A stretch of DNA of 20,521 nucleotides from Butyricicoccus_A sp945486175 (GCA_945829445.1 CALZUY010000033.1:1-20521); one strand, 5' to 3'; numbered from the stretch's first letter, positions 1 to 8,100 are shown. Translations and numbers: made by a program. Notes: generated by a model from the sequence alone, not told the origin.

Positions 1-1573
1 CCGCGAGTGCGCGCGGATTATCCGGCGTCACTGTGATGATATGCCGCGCGAGCGGAGCCATCAGGCGTCCGACCTCGGAAAAATCCTTGTCGGCCAGCAC
101 GCCGGCAATTTCCACAATATTGCCCTCCGGCCAGCGGTGCAGAACCTCCTCGCGCAGGCGTGCTGCCGCGTTCGGGTTGTGTGCGCCGTCGATCAGGAGC
201 ACCGGATGGTCGCACAGCTGTTCCATGCGCCCGTTCCACTGCACCGTGCGCAGGCCGCGTCGGATGGCGTCCTCTGAAACGGGAAAGTTCTTCAGCTGGC
301 GCACGGCGGTGATGGCAGTTGCCGCATTGCGCGCCTGCACCAGTCCGGGCAGGGAGACTGCGATATTTCTGGTTTCCAGATAGTTGAACACCACGTTATG
401 TGCGTCTGTGTGTGTAATGGTACAGTCCTCCGGGCGCACGATGGTCAGCGGGCAGCCGTTCTGTGAGCAGAGCGAAGTGATTTCGCGCTCGACGCATGCA
501 TCCTGTCCCTGTAAGACGACGGGGACACCGGGCTTGCAGATGCCGCCCTTGGCGCGCGCGATTTCTTCAATCGTCGAGCCGAGGAATTTCATGTGGTCCA
601 TGCCGATGGAAGTCAGCACGCTGACGGCGGTTGTCTGTATGATATTTGTCGCGTCGTCGCGCCCGCCCATGCCGCATTCTATGACCGCGATATCACAGCG
701 TTGCTGTGCCAGCCAGCAGAAGGAAAGCACGGTTTCCAGTTCAAAGGCGGTCGGTGTCGCCTGCCCGTCTGCCTGCATGGCTTCGCACAGCGCCCGCAGG
801 CGCGTCATCCATGCGGCATAGTCCGCTTCGGAGATCATTTCGCCGTTTACCTGCCAGCATTCGCGTTCGTGGAACACGGCAGGGGAGGCATAGGTTCCGA
901 CGCGGCAGCCTGCCGCGCGCAGTATGGCGGCGGTCATGGCAAGCGTTGAGCCTTTTCCGTTGGTGCCCGCGATATGGACAAACGGCAGCCGGTCCTGGGG
1001 GTTGCCCAGCCGCGCCAGCAGTGCACGCATCGGCCCGAGGCCGGGCACAATGCCCTTCTGCGCGGCCAGCTGTGCGATGTAATCCCGCGCCTGCGCATAA
1101 TCCATCGCGCGGCGCAGATATGTCACGAATGTATAGGGGATTTCGCCAGCCACATCCGTGCGTTCGGTTTCCTCAAACGCGGCGCGGTCAAACGGAGGGA
1201 ACTGTGTGTCTCCGTCAAAATATGCGTGGATTTCGGTCAGATACAGCACATCCGCCAGCGGCAATGCCTCGCGGTACAGCTGTGCGCCGCCGCAGATAAA
1301 GACATCCTGTGCGCCTGCCAGCGCGAGCGCCTGCGGCAGGCCCGGCACGGTGATGCAGTGCGGCTCGTCAAAATTTTTGGTGCGGGAAATGACAACGGTT
1401 TCCCGACCGGGGAGAGGCCGGCCGATTTCCTCATAGGTTTTCCGTCCCATCACCATGACATGCCCCATGGTCAGGTCGCGGAACCGGTGCTTTTCCGCCG
1501 GGATATCCCACGGAATGCGGCCATTCTTCCCGATGACCCGGTTTTCCGCACACGCGGCAATCAGTGCAATCAT
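1..1573 (-). CDS. Dihydrofolate reductase-folylpolyglutamate/dihydrofolate synthase fusion (3' end cut by window)
   Basis: One uninterrupted frame of 524 codons runs from ATG at 1573 off the left edge. Residues 1-155 are a complete DHFR: the N-terminal IAACAENRVIGKNG, IPWDIPAEKHRF with the expected acidic proton donor at E27, MGRKTYEEIG, the cofactor-binding FICGGAQLY, and the closing strand YTFVTYLRR. Residue 157 is the Met where a stand-alone FolC would begin. FolC motifs follow in the same frame: P-loop HIAGTNGKGS (200-209), GMGGRDDATN, SIGMDHMKFLG, AKGGICKPG with the ligase lysine, and IDGAHNPNAA (about 461-470). Roughly 55-60 C-terminal residues are missing. DHFR reduces dihydrofolate with NADPH; FolC adds glutamate to dihydropteroate and folates, so the fusion joins consecutive cytoplasmic steps. 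A GGAGG sits 7 bases before the start. The Met157 codon has no good ribosome binding site, so independent FolC translation looks unlikely. Domain calls are firm; physiological benefit is inference. Confidence 0.93.
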   Translation of the reverse strand, partial: MIALIAACAENRVIGKNGRIPWDIPAEKHRFRDLTMGHVMVMGRKTYEEIGRPLPGRETVVISRTKNFDEPHCITVPGLPQALALAGAQDVFICGGAQLYREALPLADVLYLTEIHAYFDGDTQFPPFDRAAFEETERTDVAGEIPYTFVTYLRRAMDYAQARDYIAQLAAQKGIVPGLGPMRALLARLGNPQDRLPFVHIAGTNGKGSTLAMTAAILRAAGCRVGTYASPAVFHERECWQVNGEMISEADYAAWMTRLRALCEAMQADGQATPTAFELETVLSFCWLAQQRCDIAVIECGMGGRDDATNIIQTTAVSVLTSIGMDHMKFLGSTIEEIARAKGGICKPGVPVVLQGQDACVEREITSLCSQNGCPLTIVRPEDCTITHTDAHNVVFNYLETRNIAVSLPGLVQARNAATAITAVRQLKNFPVSEDAIRRGLRTVQWNGRMEQLCDHPVLLIDGAHNPNAAARLREEVLHRWPEGNIVEIAGVLADKDFSEVGRLMAPLARHIITVTPDNPRALA

Positions 1574-1607
1574 AGCGTTCCTCCACAGACATTTTTTCTC
1601 GGATAAT

Positions 1608-1636
1608 AGGATACCACATTTTGCACGGCGTGACAA
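1608..1636 (-). promoter_or_regulatory. Candidate promoter for the DHFR-FolC gene
   Basis: On the minus strand TTGTCA (plus 1631-1636) and TATCCT (plus 1608-1613) are separated by 17 bases. The -10 lies about 35 bases before the ATG at 1573. The -35 matches consensus at 5 of 6 positions and the -10 at 4 of 6. Confidence 0.5.
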
Positions 1637-1692
1637 ATGCCATCATCTCACCAAAACACGCCAATTTTCACCAAATGTTCACGGATGAAGTA

Positions 1693-1721
1693 TAGACCTT
1701 TCTGTTTTGTTGGGCTATAAT
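1693..1721 (+). promoter_or_regulatory. Candidate promoter for the P1B ATPase gene
   Basis: TAGACC (1693-1698) and a perfect TATAAT (1716-1721) are spaced by 17 bases, about 73 bases before the ATPase start. The promoter is divergent from the folate gene promoter at 1608-1636. Confidence 0.6.
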
Positions 1722-1731
1722 AGAACATGTT

Positions 1732-1766
1732 TCCGCGAAAACGCGGACTTTTGGAGTTGTTGGAGT
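1732..1766 (+). promoter_or_regulatory. Palindrome and direct repeat in the ATPase leader (possible operator)
   Basis: Just after the expected transcription start lies a perfect inverted repeat, TCCGCG (1732-1737) and CGCGGA (1742-1747) around AAAA. It is followed by two copies of TTGGAGT at 1751-1757 and 1760-1766, nine bases apart. The position suits binding of a metal-responsive repressor or an RNA hairpin. No regulator gene adjoins it on this side, so the function is inferred from position only. Confidence 0.35.
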
Positions 1767-1793
1767 ATAAAATTGAAGGAGAAGTGAAAACAA

Positions 1794-3641
1794 ATGAAAA
1801 GCAAACGCAACGGCAGCACGGTGCTGACCGTACTCTGCGTGCTGTCTGCTGCCGGGCTGGTGCTCTCGCTGCTGGGAATTTCTGCGGCGGGCATTGATGC
1901 GGCATGGATTGCTATTTTGCTGTCCGGTGTGCCGTTTACAGTGGAAGCTGTGCGCGGCATGGCGGAGCAGAAGCGGCTGCGCTCCGGCTTCCTCGTCCCG
2001 GTGACGATGGTGCTGGCGATTGTGCTCGGCGAATATTTTGCCGCAGGCATGGTTGCATTCATCATGCTGGTGGCACACCGCGTCGAGCTGATGACGGAGC
2101 GCCATGCGCATGAGGGTGTCGCACGGCTGACTGCACTGACGCCCCAGACCGCACATGTTGTACGCGACGGCAAGACAGTTGACATCCCGGTTGGGGAGAT
2201 CCGGGTCGGGGACACGATTTCCGTCCTCGCAGGCGAGACCATCCCGGTGGACGGCGTGATTCTGGAGGGACAGACCTCGGTTGACCAGTCGGTTATGACG
2301 GGTGAATCCATGCCGGTGGACAAAAAAGAGGGCGATGCGGTCATCAGCGGCACGCTCAACCAGTTCGCCGTATTCACCATGCGCGCCGAGCATGTCGGGC
2401 AGGAAAGTGCCATGCAGCGCATGGTGCAGCTTGCCGAGCAGATTGATGCGGAAAAGGCGCCGATCATCGGACAGGCAGACCGCTGGGCGACCTGGCTTTC
2501 CCTCGCCGCACTGGCCGTTGCGGCTGCCGTGTACGGCATCACCGGCGACCCGTCGCGTGCGGTGACCGTACTCGTCGTGTTCTGCCCGTGTGCGTTTACG
2601 ATGGCGACACCCACTGCGATTCTCGCGGGTATGGCAAATGCATCGAAATATGGTGTCATCATCCGTTCCGGTGATGCGCTGGAGCGCCTGTCGCATGTCA
2701 CGAAGGCGGCATTTGACAAGACCGGCACGCTGACCTATGGCAAGCCGGAGCTGATCGATGTGCGCTGTGACGGTTCCTTTTCGCGTGAGCAGCTGCTCGC
2801 GCTCGCGGCATCTGCCGAGCAGAGCTCGGAGCACCCGCTCGGCAAGGCGCTGCTGCGCCATGCGCAGGAGCACAATATTCTGCTGTCTGACTGCACGGAC
2901 TTCACCGTTTCCGCGGGTCTGGGCGTTTCCGCGACGGTGGATGGGTACACTGTCCGCCTCGGCAAGCCGGAATTGATGGAAGGCGCAGACATTCCGGATG
3001 CGGCGCGTCGGGAGAGCGATGCCTTCGGCACGGAAAAGGGTGCGAGCTGCATCTTTGTACTGGTTGACGGCACCTATGCGGGCTTCCTTGTGTTTGCTGA
3101 CACGCTGCGCATCCATGCGCGCCAGATGATTATCCGCCTGAAGGAGCTGAAGGTGCATTCTGTTCTGCTGACAGGTGACCGCGCTGCCACGGCAAATACC
3201 ATTGCGGAACAGCTGACCATTCCGGAGGTCTATGCCGACCTGCTGCCGGAGGACAAGATGAACCGACTCATGAAGCTGGAGACCGGAAAGGACCATGTCT
3301 GCATGATCGGCGACGGCGTAAACGATTCGCTCGCGCTGAAATCCGCTTATGTCAGCATGGCAATGGGCGGCATCGGCAGCGACATCGCGACCAATTCCGC
3401 CGACATTGTGCTGGTGGATGATGAGGTGCGCAAGGTGTCCTATCTGTTCCAGCTGTCCCAGAAGGTCATGAAAAAGATCAAATCCAATGTCTTCATCACG
3501 ATGTCCATCAATTTCTGGTTCATCCTGATGGCGGCATTCGGATTGCTCAGTGCGGCGGAAGGCTCCATTGTCCATATCATCACAGCTCTGTTTGTCGTCT
3601 TCAATTCGTCTGCCCTTTCCACTGCGTGGGGACTGGACTGA
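1794..3641 (+). CDS. P1B-type heavy-metal-translocating ATPase
   Basis: This 615-residue inner-membrane pump couples ATP hydrolysis to transition-metal transport. Visible P-type motifs are TGES (169-172) in the actuator domain, the CPC metal site in the membrane (264-266, within VVFCPCAFTMATPTA), the phosphorylated aspartate of DKTGT (D308), EHPLG (346-350) in the nucleotide domain, TGD (460-462) and GDGVND (506-511). About eight membrane segments can be drawn. There is no N-terminal HMA domain or CxxC; the protein starts with a short basic stretch and a membrane helix, so it is shorter than CopA or ZntA. The last helices read NFWFILMAAFGLLSAAEG and IVHIITALFVVFNSSAL. They lack the DxG signature of zinc pumps and the Cu-type YN/MxxSS pattern; the His and terminal NS resemble CtpC-like pumps. 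Metal identity is therefore open. A purine-rich AAGGAG precedes the start by 12 bases, a longish gap. Confidence 0.92.
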   Translation: MKSKRNGSTVLTVLCVLSAAGLVLSLLGISAAGIDAAWIAILLSGVPFTVEAVRGMAEQKRLRSGFLVPVTMVLAIVLGEYFAAGMVAFIMLVAHRVELMTERHAHEGVARLTALTPQTAHVVRDGKTVDIPVGEIRVGDTISVLAGETIPVDGVILEGQTSVDQSVMTGESMPVDKKEGDAVISGTLNQFAVFTMRAEHVGQESAMQRMVQLAEQIDAEKAPIIGQADRWATWLSLAALAVAAAVYGITGDPSRAVTVLVVFCPCAFTMATPTAILAGMANASKYGVIIRSGDALERLSHVTKAAFDKTGTLTYGKPELIDVRCDGSFSREQLLALAASAEQSSEHPLGKALLRHAQEHNILLSDCTDFTVSAGLGVSATVDGYTVRLGKPELMEGADIPDAARRESDAFGTEKGASCIFVLVDGTYAGFLVFADTLRIHARQMIIRLKELKVHSVLLTGDRAATANTIAEQLTIPEVYADLLPEDKMNRLMKLETGKDHVCMIGDGVNDSLALKSAYVSMAMGGIGSDIATNSADIVLVDDEVRKVSYLFQLSQKVMKKIKSNVFITMSINFWFILMAAFGLLSAAEGSIVHIITALFVVFNSSALSTAWGLD

Positions 3642-3660
3642 CTGTAAACCATACATCTGA

Positions 3661-3697
3661 AAATGCTGCGGAACGCAAGGTTCCGCAGCATTTTTTT
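3661..3697 (+). terminator. Rho-independent terminator after the ATPase gene
   Basis: The 11-base-pair perfect stem TGCTGCGGAAC / GTTCCGCAGCA (3664-3674 and 3680-3690) has a GCAAG loop and is followed by seven T. The flanking A and T runs extend the stem. It closes the ATPase transcript 20 bases after the stop. Confidence 0.93.
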
Positions 3698-3725
3698 GCT
3701 TTTCTGCATGGAACTATGGTATACT
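3696..3725 (+). promoter_or_regulatory. Candidate promoter for the AraC-type regulator
   Basis: TATACT (3720-3725) is preceded at 18 bases by TTGCTT (3696-3701), which overlaps the T-run of the ATPase terminator. The -10 is good and the -35 weak. The gene starts 42 bases downstream at 3768. Confidence 0.45.
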
Positions 3726-3767
3726 GCTGTCAGGAAAGAATATTTGCTTTGTGCAGGAGTTGATTGG

Positions 3768-4640
3768 ATGTATCAGAATTTTATCGCCGGACAGTATCCG
3801 AGCTGTTTCCGCGGCGCTCCGCCTGTGCTCGTATATATCTGGAAAAAGAAAATCGGTGAATCCTTTTCGCCGCCGCGCATCATGCACAGCCATGAGGATA
3901 TCTCTGAGCTGCTGCTCGTCACGACAGGCTCCGCCAATTATACCGTCGGTGAGTCGCAGTATATGATTCAGGAAGGGGATATTGTCGCAATCAGCGAGGG
4001 TGTGCTGCACGATGAGGACGCGCGGCTCACTGCCGACACGACTATGGTTGCCGTCGGATTGAAACAGGTCCGGCTGGCCGGGCTGCCGGATGGCGCACTG
4101 GTTGCCCCCGGCACCTGTCCGGTGCTCGCGCTGGGTGAATCATTTCCCGTATTCCGCAGCGTGCTGGATACCATTCACGGCCTGCTGAACGATGACGGCG
4201 AACAGTATGCCGAGACCTGCCAGTTCCTGGTGTCCGGACTGGTATCGCTGCTCGTCCGCCTGTATCAGCACAATGCGCAGAGCGATGCGCCTGCCAGCAA
4301 AAGCGAACAGCTCATCGGGCGCATCCGCCAGTATATCGAAGCGCATTACAGTGAGGATATTTCCCTTCCTGCCATCAGCTGCGCGCTGCATATCAATCCC
4401 TATTATCTGGCACATATCTTCAAGGAGAGCACCGGATATTCCCCCATGCAGTATGTCATCCGCCTGCGCATCGGCAAGGCGCAGGGCCTGCTGATGTACA
4501 CTGATTATTCCATTACAAAGATTGCCGGAATGGTCGGCTACGACAATTCCAGCCATTTTAACGCGATGTTTACCAAATATATCGGCATGTCGCCCGGAAA
4601 ATACCGCAAGAATTTCCGCCCGTCCGGCGGAGGAAAATAG
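3768..4640 (+). CDS. AraC-family transcriptional regulator (cupin plus HTH)
   Basis: This 290-residue DNA-binding regulator has an N-terminal cupin-like sensor with HSHEDISELLLVTTGSANYT and EGDIVAISEGVLHD. Its C-terminal double helix-turn-helix of about 100 residues includes DISLPAISCALHINPYYL, HIFKESTGYSP and SITKIAGMVGYDNSSHFNAM, the last being the usual AraC signature. I chose ATG 3768 because AGGAG sits 8 bases upstream. An in-frame ATG at 3663 lies inside the terminator hairpin and before the -10 box, so it cannot be the start. The ligand cannot be read from the sequence. The nitroreductase gene begins 77 bases downstream on the same strand, so it is a plausible target, though AraC regulators can also act at a distance. 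Confidence 0.92.
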   Translation: MYQNFIAGQYPSCFRGAPPVLVYIWKKKIGESFSPPRIMHSHEDISELLLVTTGSANYTVGESQYMIQEGDIVAISEGVLHDEDARLTADTTMVAVGLKQVRLAGLPDGALVAPGTCPVLALGESFPVFRSVLDTIHGLLNDDGEQYAETCQFLVSGLVSLLVRLYQHNAQSDAPASKSEQLIGRIRQYIEAHYSEDISLPAISCALHINPYYLAHIFKESTGYSPMQYVIRLRIGKAQGLLMYTDYSITKIAGMVGYDNSSHFNAMFTKYIGMSPGKYRKNFRPSGGGK

Positions 4641-4652
4641 TCTGATTTGCTG

Positions 4653-4681
4653 TTGCATTTTCCCCAATGATGGAGTACACT
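4653..4681 (+). promoter_or_regulatory. Candidate promoter for the nitroreductase gene
   Basis: TTGCAT (4653-4658) and TACACT (4676-4681) are 17 bases apart, in the short gap between the AraC-type gene and the nitroreductase. Both boxes are imperfect, as expected for an activator-dependent promoter. Readthrough from the AraC gene is the alternative. Confidence 0.35.
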
Positions 4682-4717
4682 GAAAAAAGATCAAAAGTTC
4701 ATCAGGGAGGAACCAAA

Positions 4718-5254
4718 ATGAATACAAAAGAGTGTATCATGACCCGGCGCAGCGTCCGCAAGTTTACCGAACAGCCGGTGCCGCACGAGGTTCTGGAGGA
4801 TGTTATTGCGGCGGCAGCTTATGCGCCGTCCTGGAAAAACACACAGATTTCGCGTTATATCGCCATTGAGGGCCGGGAAGCCATCGATGCGATTGCAAAA
4901 GAGTATGCAGCGTTCAACAAGCACACGCTGTCCACAGCACCGCTGCTCATCGCGCAGTGCTGCGTCAAAAAGCGCAGCGGATATGAGCGCGACGGTTCGT
5001 TCACGACTGACCGCGGCGACGGCTGGCAGATGTATGACTGCGGCATTGCGGCACAGACCTTCTGCCTGTCTGCACATGAGCATGGTCTCGGCACGGTTAT
5101 CATGGGTATCTTTGATCGCCCGGAGCTGGAAAAGTATCTGCATGTGCCGGAGGATCAGGAGCTTGTCGCCCTGATCGCGGTCGGCTATCCGGATGAAACA
5201 CCGAATGCACCGCGCCGCAAAAGTGTCGCAGATTTGCTGACCTACGCGGAATAA
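4718..5254 (+). CDS. Nitroreductase-family FMN-dependent oxidoreductase
   Basis: This 178-residue cytoplasmic flavoprotein probably uses NAD(P)H to reduce nitro compounds, quinones or related substrates. The family start is plain: CIMTRRSVRKFTEQPVP carries the FMN-phosphate-binding RRSVR. APSWKNTQ (about residues 33-40) follows, then DCGIAAQTFCLSAHEHGLGT with the Gly-rich family motif, and VALIAVGYPDE near the end. The length is typical of the short single-domain subfamily. GGGAGG at 4705-4710 sits 7 bases before ATG 4718, which decides this start over an upstream in-frame ATG at 4667. It lies directly downstream of the AraC-type regulator. The physiological substrate cannot be named. Confidence 0.93.
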   Translation: MNTKECIMTRRSVRKFTEQPVPHEVLEDVIAAAAYAPSWKNTQISRYIAIEGREAIDAIAKEYAAFNKHTLSTAPLLIAQCCVKKRSGYERDGSFTTDRGDGWQMYDCGIAAQTFCLSAHEHGLGTVIMGIFDRPELEKYLHVPEDQELVALIAVGYPDETPNAPRRKSVADLLTYAE

Positions 5255-5260
5255 TATGTG

Positions 5261-5295
5261 AAAAAGGCCTGCCCGCTCCGGGCGGGTCTTTTTTT
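5261..5295 (+). terminator. Rho-independent terminator after the nitroreductase gene
   Basis: A ten-base-pair GC-rich stem (5266-5275 with 5279-5288, two G-T pairs) has a CTC loop and is followed by a T-run to 5295. An A-run on the left side extends the pairing. Confidence 0.9.
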
Positions 5296-5327
5296 GTCAA
5301 ACAAATGAATATATGAGTGGGTTTTGG

Positions 5328-5356
5328 TTGCCGGGTGCATCAAATTAGGGTATAAT
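5328..5356 (+). promoter_or_regulatory. Candidate promoter for the SLH surface protein
   Basis: TTGCCG (5328-5333) and a perfect TATAAT (5351-5356) are 17 bases apart. The leader is about 38 bases and ends in GGAGGT (5389-5394) six bases before the ATG. Confidence 0.65.
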
Positions 5357-5400
5357 TATACAGGGGGAATTGAGGATGATAGGACTTTGGAGGTAATGGG

Positions 5401-8100
5401 ATGAAAAAAAGATTTGTGCCGCTGCTGCTTCTGCTGGCACTCCTGACAGGACAGCTTCCGGCGGCCGCCACACACACTGAGTATGGCAAGGCCGTACCGC
5501 TCACCGGCTCCGTGACAGTTGTCAATCCCCTGTATGGCGGAACGGCGGACGAAGTGCCGCCGTCGGATGACACGGATTCAATTACAGAGGATCCGCCGAG
5601 CTTTCGGCAGAAACAGGCGCAGCAGGGGGAACGCGGTGCGTCTGCGACGACATATTATACAGATATTGCCGATGCGGCGGGCTTTGTGCGCAGCCAGATG
5701 GCAAACCGCCAGCAGGTGATTACGATTGCTTACCGCACAACCGTCCGCTCGAACAGCGAGGATCCGAAGGTCAGCATCGTCAAAAGCATTGTTGCAAAGG
5801 CGCTGGAAGAAACCGGGAATGAAAATGAAGGCGATTACCTGCGCTGGCAGTACGGGCGGTATGTCTGCAACATTCAGGGGGAGTCGGTTGTAAACGGCGA
5901 CGGAACCAGTACGTATTCCTATAAATTTATCTATTCGTTTGTCTATTATACAACAGCGGAGCAGGAGCGGGAGCTGAATGAAAAACTGACGGAAACGCTG
6001 CGGTCACTTGATCTCCAGAATGCCACCGATTATCAGAAAATAGACCGCATTTATTCGTTTATCTGTGAGAATGTAAGCTATGATGACGAGGACACGACGA
6101 CACAGAAATATACTGCATACAATGCGCTGACAGGCGGCACTGCGGTCTGTCAGGGGTATGCCCTGCTGCTGTACCGGATGCTGCGTGAAGCGGGCTTCTC
6201 GACGCGCATCATCGCGGGAACTGCGACGGCAAGCGGCGAAAACCATGCGTGGAACATCGTGAAGTTCGGAGATGTATATTATTATCTGGACAGCACGTGG
6301 GATGCGGGCTCCTCCTGGCACGATTATTTCATGCGCGGCAAGGACGGCTTCCTCGGACATGAGGCGTGGTCGGATTATACAAGCGATGGATTTACCGCTG
6401 TTTATCCGATTGCCGAGACCAGCTATGAGCCGGGACCGGAGGACGAGCCGGAGAGCAGGCTGCTTGGAAAGGGCACCTGCGGGAATGATATCACGTGGAG
6501 CCTGGCAGAGGACGGCGTGCTGACGCTGCGCGGCAGCGGCAGAATGAGCGACTATGAGGAGGGCAAAGCCCCGTGGGCGGAGCTGGCCGATCAGATTACG
6601 GCGCTGGATATCGGCTGCGGCATCACCTCGGTGGGCAGCCGTTCGTTCAGCGGCTGTACCGCGCTGGACACGGCGGTTGTGCTGCCGGATACGGTAAAAC
6701 GCATCGGCAGCAGTGCGTTTGCAGGCTGTACGGCGCTGCCATCGATTGATATTCTTCCGTCCGTGACGGAGATTCAGGCAAATGCGTTCCCGGCGAATGC
6801 TGTGATCCGCAGCTGCACAGGGAGTGCAGCCGAAAAGGCGGCTGCTCTGCTGGGGCTTACATTCCAGGAGATTCAGAGCATTGCGGATGCGGATATACAG
6901 CTGTCCCAGTCGGTGTACACCTATACCGGAGAAGCCTGCATGCCGTCGGTGACGGCGACAGCCGGGGACGGGACAGAGGTGCCGTGCACGGTGGCCTATC
7001 ATAACAATACCGGCGCGGGAACAGCGCAGGTGATGGTGTCCGGTTTGGACACATACGGCGGAAAGACCGAAGTGCGGTTCACCATTGAAAAGGCTGTGCC
7101 GCAGGTCGAGGCGCCGCAGGGGCTGTCGGCACTCTGCGGGCAGAGCCTGTGCGATGTGCTGCACAACAGCTGCTTTGCATGGCAGGAGCCGGAGCAGTCG
7201 GTCGGCATGCAGGAGGGAAAACAAACCTTCTGTCTGACCTATACACCGATTGATACGCAGAATTACACGGCTGTGACCGATATCCCGGTGATTGTGTCCG
7301 TTCACGACACGATCGGGCTGAGCAGTACCGGTGCGACGACCCATGTGGGCGCAGAGCTGCGCCTGATTCCGTCTGCCATTCCGAACAATGCGCCGGAGGA
7401 TATCCTGTCCTGGAGCAGCGATACACCGGAGGTGGCATCGGTTTCCAGTGACGGCATTGTAACGGCAAACGCCGAGGGCACAGCTGTCATCACCGTTCGC
7501 AGCGTCAACGGCGAGTGTGCGCAATGCACCGTGACGGTGGAACTACTGCCGTTTACCGATGTGTCGCAGAAGGCATGGTATTACAATGCCGTGTCGTATG
7601 CCCGCGGCAATGGCCTGTTTGCAGGCATTACGCCGACGACCTTCGCGCCAAACAAAACCATGACGCGTGCTATGCTGGTACAGGTACTGTACAGCATGTC
7701 CGGCGCGCCTGAAGTGACAGGACAGTCCCCGTTCAGCGATGTCGGGGATGGAAAGTGGTATACCAGTGCGGTGATATGGGCATCGGAAAACGGTGTTGCA
7801 GCGGGTGTGGGAGATGGAAAATTTGCCCCCGACAATTACGTTACCCGTGAACAGACCGCTGTGATTTTGTATAAATATGCCGATCTCAACGGTCATTCGA
7901 CAACATCGTATGTCAGCATCAGCAGCTACGATGACGATCAGGACGTATCCAACTGGGCGATTCACGCGATGCAGTGGGCAGTGGGCAACAGCCTGATTTC
8001 GGGCACGGATCACAATCGGCTGCTGCCGCGCGGCCAGGCGACACGCGCACAGCTCGCACAGATCATGATGAAATTCCGGTATAATATTGTATACGGGTAA
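5401..8100 (+). CDS. Secreted transglutaminase-like / BspA-repeat / Big2 / SLH-domain surface protein
   Basis: This is an 899-residue cell-surface protein. Residues 1-23 form a signal peptide (KKR, then a Leu-rich core ending at AAA). Residues about 200-305 form a transglutaminase-like, papain-fold domain with the triad Cys250 (GTAVCQGYALL), His282 (ENHAWNIV) and Asp297 (YYYLDSTWD). Residues about 355-490 resemble BspA leucine-rich surface repeats, including SFSGCTALDTAVVLPDTVKRI and SAFAGCTALPSI. Residues about 500-635 are beta-rich, MBG-like. Residues about 637-715 are a Big2-like Ig fold (WSSDTPEVASVSSDGIVTA). Three SLH repeats start near 717, 776 and 843 and should bind secondary cell-wall polymer. 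The catalytic triad is complete, so cross-linking or peptidase/amidase activity outside the cell is possible; the substrate is unknown. The gene is flanked by its own promoter and terminator, hence monocistronic. Confidence 0.92.
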   Translation: MKKRFVPLLLLLALLTGQLPAAATHTEYGKAVPLTGSVTVVNPLYGGTADEVPPSDDTDSITEDPPSFRQKQAQQGERGASATTYYTDIADAAGFVRSQMANRQQVITIAYRTTVRSNSEDPKVSIVKSIVAKALEETGNENEGDYLRWQYGRYVCNIQGESVVNGDGTSTYSYKFIYSFVYYTTAEQERELNEKLTETLRSLDLQNATDYQKIDRIYSFICENVSYDDEDTTTQKYTAYNALTGGTAVCQGYALLLYRMLREAGFSTRIIAGTATASGENHAWNIVKFGDVYYYLDSTWDAGSSWHDYFMRGKDGFLGHEAWSDYTSDGFTAVYPIAETSYEPGPEDEPESRLLGKGTCGNDITWSLAEDGVLTLRGSGRMSDYEEGKAPWAELADQITALDIGCGITSVGSRSFSGCTALDTAVVLPDTVKRIGSSAFAGCTALPSIDILPSVTEIQANAFPANAVIRSCTGSAAEKAAALLGLTFQEIQSIADADIQLSQSVYTYTGEACMPSVTATAGDGTEVPCTVAYHNNTGAGTAQVMVSGLDTYGGKTEVRFTIEKAVPQVEAPQGLSALCGQSLCDVLHNSCFAWQEPEQSVGMQEGKQTFCLTYTPIDTQNYTAVTDIPVIVSVHDTIGLSSTGATTHVGAELRLIPSAIPNNAPEDILSWSSDTPEVASVSSDGIVTANAEGTAVITVRSVNGECAQCTVTVELLPFTDVSQKAWYYNAVSYARGNGLFAGITPTTFAPNKTMTRAMLVQVLYSMSGAPEVTGQSPFSDVGDGKWYTSAVIWASENGVAAGVGDGKFAPDNYVTREQTAVILYKYADLNGHSTTSYVSISSYDDDQDVSNWAIHAMQWAVGNSLISGTDHNRLLPRGQATRAQLAQIMMKFRYNIVYG

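Noticed and set aside
1083..1105. Separate start of FolC at the internal ATG 1105
   Set aside because: No Shine-Dalgarno precedes it and there is no stop between it and the DHFR part, so one fused protein is the simpler reading; internal initiation is not fully excluded.
1668..3656. Long minus-strand open frame of 662 codons
   Set aside because: It is antisense to the P1B ATPase, whose motifs are unambiguous; composition (rich in His, Arg, Gln) is that of a GC-rich shadow frame, with no domain.
3663..3767. N-terminal extension of the AraC-type regulator to ATG 3663
   Set aside because: It would begin inside the terminator hairpin and ahead of the promoter; ATG 3768 has a well-spaced AGGAG.
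6004..7524. Minus-strand open frame of 506 codons
   Set aside because: Antisense to the transglutaminase/SLH gene; no recognisable motif or supporting neighbours.
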